Assembly (NCBI RefSeq): GCF_012926615.1
Contig: NZ_JABBNU010000007.1
Location: 124,001 to 188,000, forward strand
Direction: 5' to 3'
DNA from: Marinigracilibium pacificum
GTDB taxonomy: Bacteria; Bacteroidota; Bacteroidia; Cytophagales; Cyclobacteriaceae
Length of the DNA: 64,000 nt
The notes below the pieces were generated by a model. That model made no database searches. It saw only the letters and a list, made by a program, of their open reading frames with translations, and was not told the DNA's origin. Made by a program: the position numbers and the translations under genes. This document shows positions 28,188-37,267 of the stretch, in pieces; the stretch's first letter is position 1; every line of letters starts with the position of its first letter.

Positions 28188-29549
28188 CTACCATAAAGCC
28201 AGACTAACCAAATAAATAATTGCTCCTACACCAAATATCACAATGCAATATGGAATGATTCTACTAGCTTTCAATCCAGTAATTCCTAACAGAGGTAAAG
28301 CCCAGAAAGGTTGTAACATATTTGTGATTTGATCACCATAAGACATAGCTATTACCATTTTACCCATTGGGACATTCAATGATTTTGCAGCTTCTATTAA
28401 TATCGGTCCTTGAACAGCCCATTGGCCGCCTCCTGATGGAACGAAGATATTTAGTATTGCTGCACTGATAAAAGTGAAAATTGGTAATGATGATTGTGTA
28501 CTCCAGGCTACAAATTGATCAGACATTAACTCTGCCAATCCCGAATACTTCATAATTCCCATTATTCCGGCGTAAAGTGGGAATTGTAGAATAATGCCTG
28601 CACTTTCTTTTACAGCAATTGTAGCAACTTTTTGAAATTTCCAGATGCTTCCTTGTCCAATAATACAAACTCCAAATAAGATGAAATTAATGAAATTCAG
28701 ATTGAGAAATCCTGATGCCGAATTGTGTGATTGTGTAAATACAATAATTATTGAACTAATTATGAATAATGACCCGATAAGAACAGCTACTACAGAGCTT
28801 TTCTCAAAACCCAGACTATCTTCATCTTCTCTAATTGTAGTAGCTTCAATGTTGGAAAATTCATCATTATCTAAAAAATCAGGTAAGTTTAAACTTCTGC
28901 CAGTGATTTGAATTCTTGCTAGTAAACCTAATGGTACCAGAGCCAATACAACCAGGCATGTTAAAAGGTTTTGGTAAGTAAATATTGTTTCACTAACAGG
29001 AAGCATTCCCATTTCATTAATTAAAAAATGATCAGGTTCTGCTACTGTTAACGGGGCAGAGCCTGATAATCCGCCATGCCAGATCATCATTCCGGCATAG
29101 CCAGCAGCTCCAATTGCACCATAATTTATTTTCCAGTCATTTCTTGCTGCGAGTTCTCCTGTTTTTCTAACAAGTATAGCCCCGAATATCAATCCTAGTC
29201 CCCAATTAAGCCAACCCATAATCATTGTGCTAATGGCTATGATTAATATGGCTCTCGTGTTATTTGTACATTTAGAACTAAAGAATTTTATAGCTTCATC
29301 GATTGCCGGAGTCATCGCCAGCGTGTGGCCAAGGATAAGAATCAATGACATTTGCATAGAAAATGCAAGTAAATCCCAAAATCCTGCATTCCAAAAACCA
29401 AGCGTAGCAACTGTTTTATTCAGAATACCTGAATCAACCTTTGTTCCAAATATTATAGATAGTAATAGTGTTACAATGGTTAGAATAATTGCAATTCCAA
29501 ATGGAGAGGGTAGGAAATCAAAGTATTTCTTTTTATTTGGGTTGTTCAT
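28188..29549 (-). CDS. atoE: Short-chain fatty acid transporter (AtoE family)
   Basis: A 453-residue, very hydrophobic protein with about 11-12 membrane-spanning segments. It resembles AtoE-family short-chain fatty acid permeases, including the NWGLGLIFGAILVRK segment, the HGGLSGSAPL motif and the conserved PSGGGQWAVQGPI loop. Likely role: uptake of short-chain fatty acids such as butyrate across the inner membrane. It starts 21 bases after the acyl-CoA reductase gene ends and is probably in the same operon, which fits shared short-chain acyl metabolism. Confidence 0.88.
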   Translation of the reverse strand: MNNPNKKKYFDFLPSPFGIAIILTIVTLLLSIIFGTKVDSGILNKTVATLGFWNAGFWDLLAFSMQMSLILILGHTLAMTPAIDEAIKFFSSKCTNNTRAILIIAISTMIMGWLNWGLGLIFGAILVRKTGELAARNDWKINYGAIGAAGYAGMMIWHGGLSGSAPLTVAEPDHFLINEMGMLPVSETIFTYQNLLTCLVVLALVPLGLLARIQITGRSLNLPDFLDNDEFSNIEATTIREDEDSLGFEKSSVVAVLIGSLFIISSIIIVFTQSHNSASGFLNLNFINFILFGVCIIGQGSIWKFQKVATIAVKESAGIILQFPLYAGIMGIMKYSGLAELMSDQFVAWSTQSSLPIFTFISAAILNIFVPSGGGQWAVQGPILIEAAKSLNVPMGKMVIAMSYGDQITNMLQPFWALPLLGITGLKASRIIPYCIVIFGVGAIIYLVSLALW

Positions 29550-29570
29550 TAATCTTTATTTTGCACCAAC

Positions 29571-30578
29571 TTACTTAAGATTACTTAAAAAATAAAGTGT
29601 ATCGACATTATCGGCGTAATCCCAGGGATTTGGTTTTTGTGCTTCTCCAAATTCAATGTATTGTTCATCTTTGCCAACAATACATTGAATTTTTTCTTTT
29701 ACATTTTCTAAATAACTATTTAACTCTTCATTATTTGCGTATTCCTTATAATAAACTACACTAATAGGAGAGACTATTTCTTCATCGGTTTTCTTTAATA
29801 ATAAAAAGCCATTATCTAAATGATCTTCCTTATTAACCAGATAAATTGATTTATTATAATCGTAATTATTGCTGTATTTATGGTGGTTGATAATTGTATT
29901 GTAGGATTCGATTGATTCGAAAAATTTTTCGAAATTATATCCTTTGGGAACCATCAACATACTAACATTTCTGCACCCAAGTCCAAAATAGGTGAAAATA
30001 TCTTCACCTAATGCTTTGAGTTCTTCTTCAGATTCATTCCCGTTCAATATTCCAATACTGGTTCTGTTTCTTCTGATAATGTTTGGGTATTTTCCGAAGT
30101 AATAATCAAAATACCTACCGGTATTATCACTTCCAGTAGCAATTACAGCATCAAAATCGCTTAATTTATCTATAACTTCAACTTTTTCAGATAGTTGTGG
30201 ATTTATATTGAATAATTTGTTTAATATAAAATCTATAACCACCTGATCTTGAGAGCTATATTTTATCTTAGCATGGTGACCGCTCAAAAGAATACTTAAT
30301 AAATCATGAAATCCAACTGCAGGAATGTTACCTGCCATCACTATACCTATTTTTTTTGGATTAGAAACAGGCAGGGAAGGATATGCATCAAGCCATTTAA
30401 TAAGGTTTTTCTTATTTAAGATGTGTGCAATCCCTGAAATTGCTTTTTTAACAGAGTCATATGTAAACCATGGATTTCTTTGTCCTGCAGCAAAAGCAAG
30501 ATTTTCGAGGGTTTCCTGATCCAGATTTTCTAATTCTTCGCCAAGCTTTATATATGATTCTAGGTTTGGGTTATTCAT
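29571..30578 (-). CDS. Acyl-CoA reductase (LuxC-like)
   Basis: A 335-residue member of the LuxC-like acyl-CoA reductase family. Seen: KIGIVMAGNIPAVGFHDLL (nucleotide-binding start of the aldehyde-dehydrogenase fold), DAVIATGSDNTGRYFDYYF, the NRTSIGILNG loop, and FGLGCRNVSMLMVPKGY with the cysteine expected to carry the acyl thioester. It would reduce an acyl-CoA to an aldehyde with NADPH. There is no luciferase partner here, so bioluminescence is not implied; such lone copies are common in Bacteroidota. It is divergent from the 4Fe-4S ferredoxin gene and precedes atoE. The shorter length relative to LuxC (about 480) is normal for this subgroup. Confidence 0.85.
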   Translation of the reverse strand: MNNPNLESYIKLGEELENLDQETLENLAFAAGQRNPWFTYDSVKKAISGIAHILNKKNLIKWLDAYPSLPVSNPKKIGIVMAGNIPAVGFHDLLSILLSGHHAKIKYSSQDQVVIDFILNKLFNINPQLSEKVEVIDKLSDFDAVIATGSDNTGRYFDYYFGKYPNIIRRNRTSIGILNGNESEEELKALGEDIFTYFGLGCRNVSMLMVPKGYNFEKFFESIESYNTIINHHKYSNNYDYNKSIYLVNKEDHLDNGFLLLKKTDEEIVSPISVVYYKEYANNEELNSYLENVKEKIQCIVGKDEQYIEFGEAQKPNPWDYADNVDTLYFLSNLK

Positions 30579-30706
30579 GATTATGTAAATTTTGGATCAA
30601 AAATAATCAAATACAGATTAAAAATTGTATAATGAATGTGAATCAGGTTTGATAGGAAACTTTATGTTGTTATTTTTGTTTAACGATTAAAAAGAGAATA
30701 ACTACT

Positions 30707-31054
30707 ATGGCGATAATGATCACTGACGAATGCATCAATTGTGGTGCATGCGAACCTGAGTGTCCTAACACAGCTATATATGAAGGAGGTGTTGAATGGA
30801 CCTGGGGTGGAGGTACGGAGCTTGATGAAGTTGAGCTTGAAGACGGAACAGTTGTTGGAGCTAATGAACCGCAAGAGCCAGTATCTGATGAGTTCTATTA
30901 TATTGTATCGGCAAAATGTACTGAGTGTACTGGTTTTCATGAAGAGCCACAATGCGCAGCAGTATGTCCGGTAGATTGTTGTGTGCCAGACCCTGATTAC
31001 GAAGAGACTGAAGAGGAGTTGACTGATAAAAAAGCCTGGCTCCACGGAGAATAA
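30707..31054 (+). CDS. fdx: 4Fe-4S dicluster ferredoxin
   Basis: A 115-residue ferredoxin for low-potential electron transfer in the cytoplasm. First cluster motif: [12 protein letters not shown] near the N-terminus. Second: [23 protein letters not shown], where a longer gap between second and third cysteines is the hallmark of the Alvin/Allochromatium-type dicluster ferredoxins. An acidic insert ([11 protein letters not shown]-like) separates the two. The C-terminus is also acidic ([12 protein letters not shown]). A strong terminator follows. It is head-to-head with the acyl-CoA reductase gene over a 128-base divergent promoter region. Confidence 0.92.
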   Translation: MAIMITDECINCGACEPECPNTAIYEGGVEWTWGGGTELDEVELEDGTVVGANEPQEPVSDEFYYIVSAKCTECTGFHEEPQCAAVCPVDCCVPDPDYEETEEELTDKKAWLHGE

Positions 31055-31060
31055 GGAATT

Positions 31061-31092
31061 AAAAAAAGCTTTCTACATGGAAAGCTTTTTTT
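31061..31092. terminator. Bidirectional terminator after the ferredoxin gene
   Basis: AAAAAAAGCTTTC pairs with GAAAGCTTTTTTTT around a short loop. It lies between the convergent ferredoxin and DUF58 genes and touches the DUF58 stop codon. Confidence 0.88.
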
Positions 31093-31991
31093 TATCTCAT
31101 TCTTTTTCGCTTATTAAGATAAGTGAGCAATACTGATTTTAAATCTTTTCTTATATCTACAGGAATAAAGTCCATTTTGAGTTCCCTACATCGATTTTCA
31201 ATTTTAGTAAACTCTTTTATTTGAGCTTCATGATAAGCTTCTTTGATTTCAACAGGATTCAATTTTAATTTTTCCCCAGTTTCTTTATCCACGAATAAAT
31301 AAGGTCTATCATCCAAATTGAGGTCTAGTTCTGTTTCTCCATCATATACATGGAAAATGACAACTTCATGCTTTTTATGTTTCAAATGTTGAAGCGCAAC
31401 AGAGACTTGTTCCATTTGATCAAAATCAGAAATGAAATCTGTAAAGAGTATTACAAGTGATCTCTTATGTATTGTTCCTGCTGTTGAATGAAGTACCTCG
31501 CTAAGTTTTGTTATACTTTGTGGAGGATCTTTTTTAAGTTCGTTTTCTAATAAGGCGTAAATATTAGATAAATGCTTTTCTGTTGATTTGCATTCTGTTT
31601 GTACATCAAGCTTATCACTAAAAAAACCTACAGACACCGCATCTCTTTGTTTTTGCATTAAATAACTAAGTGCTGCAGCAGCTAAAAGCGAATATTGAAG
31701 CTTTTCTTTTCCTGGTTCAGGATAATGCATACTTGCAGAATGGTCGATGAGAAGTCTACATCTTAGATTGGTTTCTTCTTCATATCGTTTTGTGTAAAGC
31801 TTGTCAGTTCTGGCAAAAACTTTCCAGTCTATGTGTCGAGTTGATTCTCCAGTATTATAAGGGTTGTGTTCAGCAAATTCAACTGAAAACCCATGGTATG
31901 GTGACTTGTGATGTCCAGTTATAAAACCTTCAACCAACTGTCTGGCAAGGAATTCGAAATTTTTGTAAATTTTGTTATCCTGATCTTTCAT
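31092..31991 (-). CDS. DUF58 domain protein (von Willebrand A-like)
   Basis: A 299-residue cytoplasmic protein of the DUF58 family. The diagnostic segment GESTRHIDWKVFARTDKLYTKRYEEE is followed by a vWA-like fold with a metal-site motif DHSASM and a second conserved acidic strand LVILFTDFISD. DUF58 proteins are usually found beside MoxR ATPases and BatA/BatB-type proteins, where they may act as adaptors for chaperone-like assembly. No MoxR gene adjoins this one in the window, so this copy stands alone. Precise function unknown. Confidence 0.9.
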   Translation of the reverse strand: MKDQDNKIYKNFEFLARQLVEGFITGHHKSPYHGFSVEFAEHNPYNTGESTRHIDWKVFARTDKLYTKRYEEETNLRCRLLIDHSASMHYPEPGKEKLQYSLLAAAALSYLMQKQRDAVSVGFFSDKLDVQTECKSTEKHLSNIYALLENELKKDPPQSITKLSEVLHSTAGTIHKRSLVILFTDFISDFDQMEQVSVALQHLKHKKHEVVIFHVYDGETELDLNLDDRPYLFVDKETGEKLKLNPVEIKEAYHEAQIKEFTKIENRCRELKMDFIPVDIRKDLKSVLLTYLNKRKRMR

Positions 31992-32120
31992 AGGTCATTG
32001 AAAGATAATAAAGCTGGTGTTAAATCACTAAAAATTATATTGTATAAAAGATTATTCAGTTAAAATAAATCTTCCATTTGCATTTATGAATATTTATATA
32101 CTATATTGGTGTCTAAAATT

Positions 32121-32177
32121 GGATTGAGAATGAAAGGTAGTCGGGTAGATTTCCAATCCCTCCGGTTGTTTTCATTC
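32121..32177 (+). promoter_or_regulatory. Possible structured leader of the PUR-like gene
   Basis: Within an AT-rich gap this segment is locally richer in G and C. GGATTG (32121-32126) can pair with CAATCC (32154-32159), and GAATGAAA (32128-32135) with TTTCATTC (32170-32177). The two pairings cross, so they would form a pseudoknot or two competing structures. The segment ends 29 bases before the GTG start of the next gene. No known riboswitch class was recognised. Confidence 0.3.
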
Positions 32178-32206
32178 ATAATTATTTAAACTAAAATTTT
32201 TGAATT

Positions 32207-32551
32207 GTGGAAGATAACAAAGATAAGAATGAGTTATTTGCTCAACGTGTGAAAGCGGGTAAGAGAACTTATTTTTTTGACGTTAAATCAACTAGGTCAA
32301 ATGACTTCTATCTAACTATTACAGAGAGCAAGAGAAGACACAAAGACGATGGTTTTTATTATGAGAAGCATAAAATCTTTTTGTATAAAGAAGATTTTGA
32401 TAAATTTTTGCATGCTTTACAAAATACCGTAGACCACATTAAAACAGAATTACTTCCTGATGTTGATTTTGACCAATATCTTCCTGGTGAAGAAGAGGAA
32501 GAAGCTGATGAAATTGGCTCTTCTTTTGGTGATGAATTGAAATGGGACTAA
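32207..32551 (+). CDS. PUR-alpha-like nucleic-acid-binding protein (DUF3276)
   Basis: A 114-residue protein matching the Bacteroidota DUF3276 / PUR-alpha-like family. A single PUR repeat is seen: AGKRTYFFDVKSTRSNDFYLTITESKRR, then an aromatic-rich strand and an FDKFLHALQNTVDHI helix. PUR domains bind single-stranded DNA or RNA; Borrelia EbfC-type regulators and eukaryotic Pur-alpha are relatives. The C-terminus is strongly acidic (EEEEEADE). The start is a GTG because there is no in-frame ATG in the first part of the conserved domain. A terminator follows directly. The regulatory target is unknown. Confidence 0.85.
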   Translation: MEDNKDKNELFAQRVKAGKRTYFFDVKSTRSNDFYLTITESKRRHKDDGFYYEKHKIFLYKEDFDKFLHALQNTVDHIKTELLPDVDFDQYLPGEEEEEADEIGSSFGDELKWD

Positions 32552-32560
32552 AATATAGTT

Positions 32561-32592
32561 AAAAGGCTTACCAAATTCGGTAGGCCTTTTTT
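32561..32592 (+). terminator. Terminator after the PUR-like gene
   Basis: AAAAGGCTTACC pairs with GGTAGGCCTTTT (one mismatch) around a short loop, followed by T residues; it lies 10 bases after the stop codon. Confidence 0.85.
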
Positions 32593-32602
32593 ATTTTTAG
32601 CC

Positions 32603-33700
32603 ATGTTTCAACGAAGAATCATATATGTAATACTAGGCATTGCTCTATTTATTTTTCTAGCCTGGTTTTTCTCTAACATTTTTGTATACATTACAATATC
32701 TGTAATATTTGCAGCGATACTTAGAGGTCCGGCAAATTATATTAGCCAGATTTCGGTATTTGGGTGGCAGATACCACGTGTATTAGCTGTAATTTTTAGT
32801 TTCCTCGTTTTACTACTTGTAGTATTTTTATTTGTAGTAACATTTATCCCTTTAGTTTCTGATCAAATTAATGTCTTATCAAATTTAAATTACGATAAGC
32901 TTTTCAAAACCGCATCAGAACCAATAATCTGGCTTGAGGAATTTTTAATTAATAATAACCTGACGACGGAAGCCAAAGGGTTTATTATTGATTCCATTAA
33001 AGAAAGTTTTATTGGATTCATTACGCGCATAAACGTATCTAACCTATTAAATACATTAGTAGGATTTACCGGGAGCTTGTTCATTGGTATATTGGCAGTT
33101 GCCTTTATTACTTTTTTCTTACTCTATGAAAAAGGAATGGTTCGCAGGCAGTTTAACAGATTGATTCCGAATAGTTATTTTGAAGTGACCATAACAGCTA
33201 TTACAAAAATAGAACGATTATTGACAAATTATCTGGTAGGACTTTTACTTCAGATGACAGCAATATTTACTGTTGCTTCAGTGGGGTTGTCTATATTTGG
33301 TGTTAAGTATGCAATTACAATAGCATTATTTGCTGCATTGGCAAACCTTATACCATATGTAGGGCCGATAATGGGGGCTAGTTTCGGTATCTTGATTGGG
33401 TTAAGTACTCATTTACTTGGTAATGGAGCAGAAGGCGGTTCTCTCCTTATTTTAATTTTTAAGATTTGTGCAGTGTTTGCGATTGTTCAAATCATGGATA
33501 ACATCATCTTCCAGCCATTAATTTTCTCAAAAAGTGTAAAAGCTCATCCTCTTGAGATTTTTGTTATTATCTTTGTGGGCGCAAATCTGGCGGGTGTCGT
33601 CGGGATGATTGCAGCAATTCCTGTTTACACTGTTTTACGGGTAACTGTATTAGAGTTTTACAGGGGGTATAATCAATATTACGTTTTCAAAAATAATTAA
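32603..33700 (+). CDS. AI-2E family transporter-like permease
   Basis: A 365-residue inner-membrane protein with about eight hydrophobic segments: two or three at the N-terminus, a soluble stretch (~residues 85-150), then paired hydrophobic segments including [19 protein letters not shown], which is characteristic of the AI-2E (YdiK/PerM/TqsA) family. Family members export small molecules or act as Na+/H+ antiporters; the autoinducer-2 link is known only for TqsA, so the substrate here is open. It ends five bases before ychF, so the two are co-transcribed. Confidence 0.88.
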   Translation: MFQRRIIYVILGIALFIFLAWFFSNIFVYITISVIFAAILRGPANYISQISVFGWQIPRVLAVIFSFLVLLLVVFLFVVTFIPLVSDQINVLSNLNYDKLFKTASEPIIWLEEFLINNNLTTEAKGFIIDSIKESFIGFITRINVSNLLNTLVGFTGSLFIGILAVAFITFFLLYEKGMVRRQFNRLIPNSYFEVTITAITKIERLLTNYLVGLLLQMTAIFTVASVGLSIFGVKYAITIALFAALANLIPYVGPIMGASFGILIGLSTHLLGNGAEGGSLLILIFKICAVFAIVQIMDNIIFQPLIFSKSVKAHPLEIFVIIFVGANLAGVVGMIAAIPVYTVLRVTVLEFYRGYNQYYVFKNN

Positions 33701-33705
33701 CAAGC

Positions 33706-34803
33706 ATGGGATTACAGTGTGGTATAGTTGGTCTTCCAAATGTAGGTAAGTCAACTCTCTTTAATGCATTGTCAAAAAATAAAGCTGAGGCTGCTAATTT
33801 TCCATTTTGTACCATCGAACCTAACGTTGGTGTGATCAAAGTTCCGGACGAAAGACTGGGAATACTGGAAGAGTTAGTTTCGCCTGAAAAGGTTCTTCCT
33901 GCGATTATTGAGTTTGTAGATATCGCCGGTCTGGTTAAAGGAGCAAGTAAAGGAGAAGGATTAGGGAATAAGTTCCTTGGGAATATTCGAGAAGTCGATG
34001 CTATCATTCATGTCGTAAGGTGTTTTGAGGATGATAATATTGTCCATGTCGATGGTAAGGTTGATCCTGTTACCGATAAAGAAGTAATAGATACTGAACT
34101 TCAGTTAAAAGACCTTGAAAGTATAGAAAAGAAAATTCTGAAGGTCCAGAAAATAGCTAAGACGGGAGATAAGTCAGCTAAAACAGAATTAGAGATTCTT
34201 GAAAAGTTTAAGAAATCTCTTGAAGCTGGAAATAATGCACGTTCTGTAGAAGCTACTGAAGATGAACTTCAAGCAGTAATGGATTTGCAATTATTGACTA
34301 TCAAACCTGTTATCTATGTAGCTAATGTTGAGGAAGCCTCTATTATCACTGGTAATAAGCATGTGGATACTTTAAAAGAGTCTGTTGCGAATGAAAATGC
34401 ACTGGTAATTATGGTTTGCGCATCAATTGAATCTCAAATTGCTGAGATGGATGATGAAGAAGAACAGCTAATATTTTTAGAAGAGTACGGCCTTACAGAA
34501 AGTGGGCTTAACAGACTAATAAGAGCATCTTATGAGTTGCTTGATCTGATTACTTACTTTACTGCAGGTAAAAAAGAAGTTAGAGCCTGGACAATTAAGA
34601 AGGGCTGGAAAGCTCCACAGGCTGCAGGTGTAATTCACAGTGATTTTGAAAGAGGTTTTATTAGAGCCGAAGTTATTAAGCTGGCTGATTACCAGCAGTA
34701 TAAGACTGAAAATGCAATTAAGGAAGCTGGTAAAATAGGAGTAGAGGGGAAAGAGTATATAGTTAAGGACGGAGATATTATGCATTTTAGATTTAATGTA
34801 TAA
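33706..34803 (+). CDS. ychF: Redox-regulated ATPase YchF
   Basis: A 365-residue Obg-related P-loop protein that prefers ATP over GTP and associates with ribosomes. Seen: N-terminal [18 protein letters not shown], the G3 motif [20 protein letters not shown], a coiled-coil insert ([14 protein letters not shown]), and YVANVEE, where NxxE replaces the NKxD of GTPases, the known basis of ATP preference. The C-terminal TGS-like domain is present ([26 protein letters not shown]...). Length is typical. It lies five bases after the permease gene and is followed by a terminator. Confidence 0.97.
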   Translation: MGLQCGIVGLPNVGKSTLFNALSKNKAEAANFPFCTIEPNVGVIKVPDERLGILEELVSPEKVLPAIIEFVDIAGLVKGASKGEGLGNKFLGNIREVDAIIHVVRCFEDDNIVHVDGKVDPVTDKEVIDTELQLKDLESIEKKILKVQKIAKTGDKSAKTELEILEKFKKSLEAGNNARSVEATEDELQAVMDLQLLTIKPVIYVANVEEASIITGNKHVDTLKESVANENALVIMVCASIESQIAEMDDEEEQLIFLEEYGLTESGLNRLIRASYELLDLITYFTAGKKEVRAWTIKKGWKAPQAAGVIHSDFERGFIRAEVIKLADYQQYKTENAIKEAGKIGVEGKEYIVKDGDIMHFRFNV

Positions 34804-34838
34804 TCGAAAAAGCTTCAAAATTCAAAAGCATATTTGGC

Positions 34839-34878
34839 AGCAATACCGATTTAATATTATTTGGTATTGCTGTTTTTT
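34839..34878 (+). terminator. Terminator after ychF
   Basis: AGCAATACC (34839-34847) pairs perfectly with GGTATTGCT (34863-34871), followed by a run of T. Confidence 0.9.
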
Positions 34879-34928
34879 TATTATAAGTTTGAAATTATAA
34901 CGGTTTGTCACTGCATGTCATATACCGT

Positions 34929-35024
34929 TTCGGCAAGTTGTTCTGTTTTAAATTGAAATTTTTTCTTAAAAAAATCATATTATCTTGCCGAATAGAAAAT
35001 TTTTTTGTGTATTTTAGAATACAC
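34929..35024 (+). promoter_or_regulatory. Palindromes upstream of the stand-alone cas6
   Basis: TTCGGCAAG (34929-34937) and CTTGCCGAA (34984-34992) form a 9-bp inverted repeat. Nearer the gene, GTGTATT (35007-35013) and AATACAC (35018-35024) form a tight 7-bp hairpin with a TTAG loop. Neither is repeated elsewhere nearby, so this is not a CRISPR array. They may be an operator or an RNA structure in the cas6 leader. Confidence 0.45.
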
Positions 35025-35115
35025 TATCTGTTATTAGATCTATTTGCATATATAATTCGTTAGAGATCATGTAGCAGTTTTTAGCCGTAACCGTAAACTT
35101 TATTTTTTTTGAGCT

Positions 35116-35940
35116 TTGAGAATTCGTATCGTTTTTTTGCTTAAGAACCGTGGAGGTTTTGTTCCATTTCATCATCAATACCTTTTGGCACAATTGATCA
35201 AAGGGCTTCTATTGAAAGGTGGAAAAAAGGAATATGTTAATTTTCAGGATTATAATTTCTCCGGGTTAAAAGGACAGACCAAGATCAGTCGCAATGGATT
35301 ACATTTCTATTCATCCAGAGTTACTTTGGTATTGGCATCAGGTCAAAAAGATTTCCTTGATTATTTCTTAAATGTCTTGTTTGCTGAAAAGCAAATTGAG
35401 GTCGGTAATCTGCATCTAACACCTGAGATGACCGAACTTGAGGCAACTCCTGATTTTGAAGAGGAAATGAAATACATTTGTATTTCTCCTATGTTGATTA
35501 TTCCTCCGTCATTAGATTATCGTGAAAGTAAGAAATTCATAAATCCTATGGATGAATCTGTTTCTGATTTTCTCTATGATTCTACCATGGCCAGAATGGA
35601 ATCATCAGGTCAGTATCCTCCTGAAAAATTTAAGGAATATTATAAATTTCAAATCGTTCCAGACGCAAATTATATAAGGAAGATTAATGAGTCCCAGAAG
35701 AAGTTCGCGAGGATCTATCCGGCCTTTGATCAGGATGTAAAGTATGAGGTAAGAGGATATACCTTTCCTTTTAAATTATATGCTCATCCGGAAGTGCAAG
35801 AATTTCTATTTATACATGGTATAGGACATTTTACATATAAAGGTTTTGGAATGCTGGATTTAGCAAATCAAGACCCTTCGAAAAGAACTACTAAATATCA
35901 TTTTAGGAAGGTAATTGAAAATTCAACTACTGCAGAATAG
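35116..35940 (+). CDS. cas6: CRISPR-associated endoribonuclease Cas6 family protein, stand-alone
   Basis: A 274-residue RAMP protein of the Cas6 family. The N-terminal strand and VPFHHQYLLAQLIKGLL helix of the first ferredoxin-like fold are seen, and the C-terminus holds the glycine-rich loop GIGHFTYKGFGMLDLA, the family hallmark. A histidine near residue 20 (HH) could be catalytic. Known role of the family: cutting CRISPR repeat RNA to mature crRNA. No other cas gene and no array lies in the window. The start is TTG at 35116: a stop lies two codons upstream and no ATG fits the conserved N-terminus. The gene ends three bases before the convergent DUF5103 gene. Confidence 0.85.
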   Translation: MRIRIVFLLKNRGGFVPFHHQYLLAQLIKGLLLKGGKKEYVNFQDYNFSGLKGQTKISRNGLHFYSSRVTLVLASGQKDFLDYFLNVLFAEKQIEVGNLHLTPEMTELEATPDFEEEMKYICISPMLIIPPSLDYRESKKFINPMDESVSDFLYDSTMARMESSGQYPPEKFKEYYKFQIVPDANYIRKINESQKKFARIYPAFDQDVKYEVRGYTFPFKLYAHPEVQEFLFIHGIGHFTYKGFGMLDLANQDPSKRTTKYHFRKVIENSTTAE

Positions 35941-35943
35941 GAT

Positions 35944-37200
35944 CTAATTATTAATATTGAATGATTGGTATCCAACTGCAAGGTCTCCGCGTCCTCCAGC
36001 AGGTCGATAATAGACAATAATTTGATAGTTGTTTTCTGTATCAAAGAAACTGCCCTCATAGAAATATGGGGGTTTTTCATTATCATCAACATAAAACAAA
36101 TAATCGTATCTACCTTGCTTTAATAAAAGTGTCGCTTCGTAAGCTCCTTCATCTGAGTTGTAGATCATTTCTGAATTTTTATCTTTCTTCCAGTAATTGA
36201 AAGCACCAAGAATATAAACACTCCCGTCAATCTTTTCTGTTTTTAGTGAAACTGTAGTTTCTGCATATTCAGAAGTAATTGATGTTTCATCTCTTAAGCT
36301 GTTACTTATATAAAATTGCCCATTCAGGTCATCAAAAACAGGTTGGGAGTAAGTTAAGCTACTTCTTTTTTCAACAGGTAATAGTTTTACTTTTGGAAAC
36401 TCTCCTTCAGGACCAGAATGGTTTACTTGTAATCCTCTTAAATCAATAAATCTAAATTCATTCCACCCAAAAAACTCATTGCTATCATCGACTGTTTCAA
36501 ATCTAAGCTGCTTTGCATTTTCATTTACAAATGTAGGCCTAAGGTTAGTTTTTTGATTATCCCATCTTTGATTTTGCAAGACTACCGTTTTAAGTTCATT
36601 GAGTGGATTTTGAACATTTATTCCTCCATAGCTTACAGCATAATTAATTTTTTGATTAGTAACTCTTCCATTTACGGTTGTACTTCTCTCAAGTTTAGCA
36701 CCGATGGAAGCAGTTTCATCATATATTATGCACCTTTTAGTAAATAGAATTTTATTTGGGTTTTGATCCCTATAAACCAACACAGCATAATTTCCTGGTA
36801 ATTTGACTCTTGGAATCTCGAAGCTATAATGTACATATGGAGCTTTTGTATTCATTGAAAAGTCAAAATCATTTATCAACCATTCATTATATTCATTTAG
36901 ATAATCTCTTTCAAAAAAATCTGATGGTGTCCAATCTGCATTACAATGGATTAGTTTAACATATAGATAACCCGCATCATAGGTGAGTTCATCAAATTCC
37001 AAAAGTAACTTAGCTTTGCTTTTCATACTGATGACGGGAGGCACCATTGGATTGAATACATTATTGTCAACAGCATAGACATTTGCTGTTTTTATTTTAC
37101 CATCAAATATTTTGTCTTCATACTGCTTTATGTTTTGTCCTGAACAGTGGAACAAGGTGATAACAGTCATTAATATCGAAATTGTTACAGATTTACACAT
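35944..37200 (-). CDS. DUF5103 protein, T9SS plug-like
   Basis: About 418 residues from the ATG at 37198-37200, chosen because it gives a proper signal peptide (MCKSVTISILMTVITLFHCSGQ); the frame extends 12 codons further but begins without one. The domain resembles DUF5103, named type IX secretion system plug protein: mostly beta-strand, with the family-like stretches HCNADWTPSDFFERDYLNEYNEW and IDLRGLQVNHSGPEGEFPKV broken by loops, and a C-terminal YDYLFYVDDNEKPPYFYEGSFFDTEN. The plug is thought to close the SprA translocon channel when no substrate is passing. A T9SS substrate, the giant SprB-repeat protein, lies in this window. Divergent from the sigma factor gene. Confidence 0.85.
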   Translation of the reverse strand: MCKSVTISILMTVITLFHCSGQNIKQYEDKIFDGKIKTANVYAVDNNVFNPMVPPVISMKSKAKLLLEFDELTYDAGYLYVKLIHCNADWTPSDFFERDYLNEYNEWLINDFDFSMNTKAPYVHYSFEIPRVKLPGNYAVLVYRDQNPNKILFTKRCIIYDETASIGAKLERSTTVNGRVTNQKINYAVSYGGINVQNPLNELKTVVLQNQRWDNQKTNLRPTFVNENAKQLRFETVDDSNEFFGWNEFRFIDLRGLQVNHSGPEGEFPKVKLLPVEKRSSLTYSQPVFDDLNGQFYISNSLRDETSITSEYAETTVSLKTEKIDGSVYILGAFNYWKKDKNSEMIYNSDEGAYEATLLLKQGRYDYLFYVDDNEKPPYFYEGSFFDTENNYQIIVYYRPAGGRGDLAVGYQSFNINN

Positions 37201-37267
37201 AAAAGTGTTATATATTTGTAATTGGTTTACAACCATTTTGTTGTTTTTAGTGTCATTTATTTAAAGC

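Noticed and set aside
30680-31045. 121-codon frame opposite the ferredoxin gene
   Set aside because: The plus strand has eight or more correctly placed cluster cysteines of a dicluster ferredoxin; the antisense frame has no recognisable feature.
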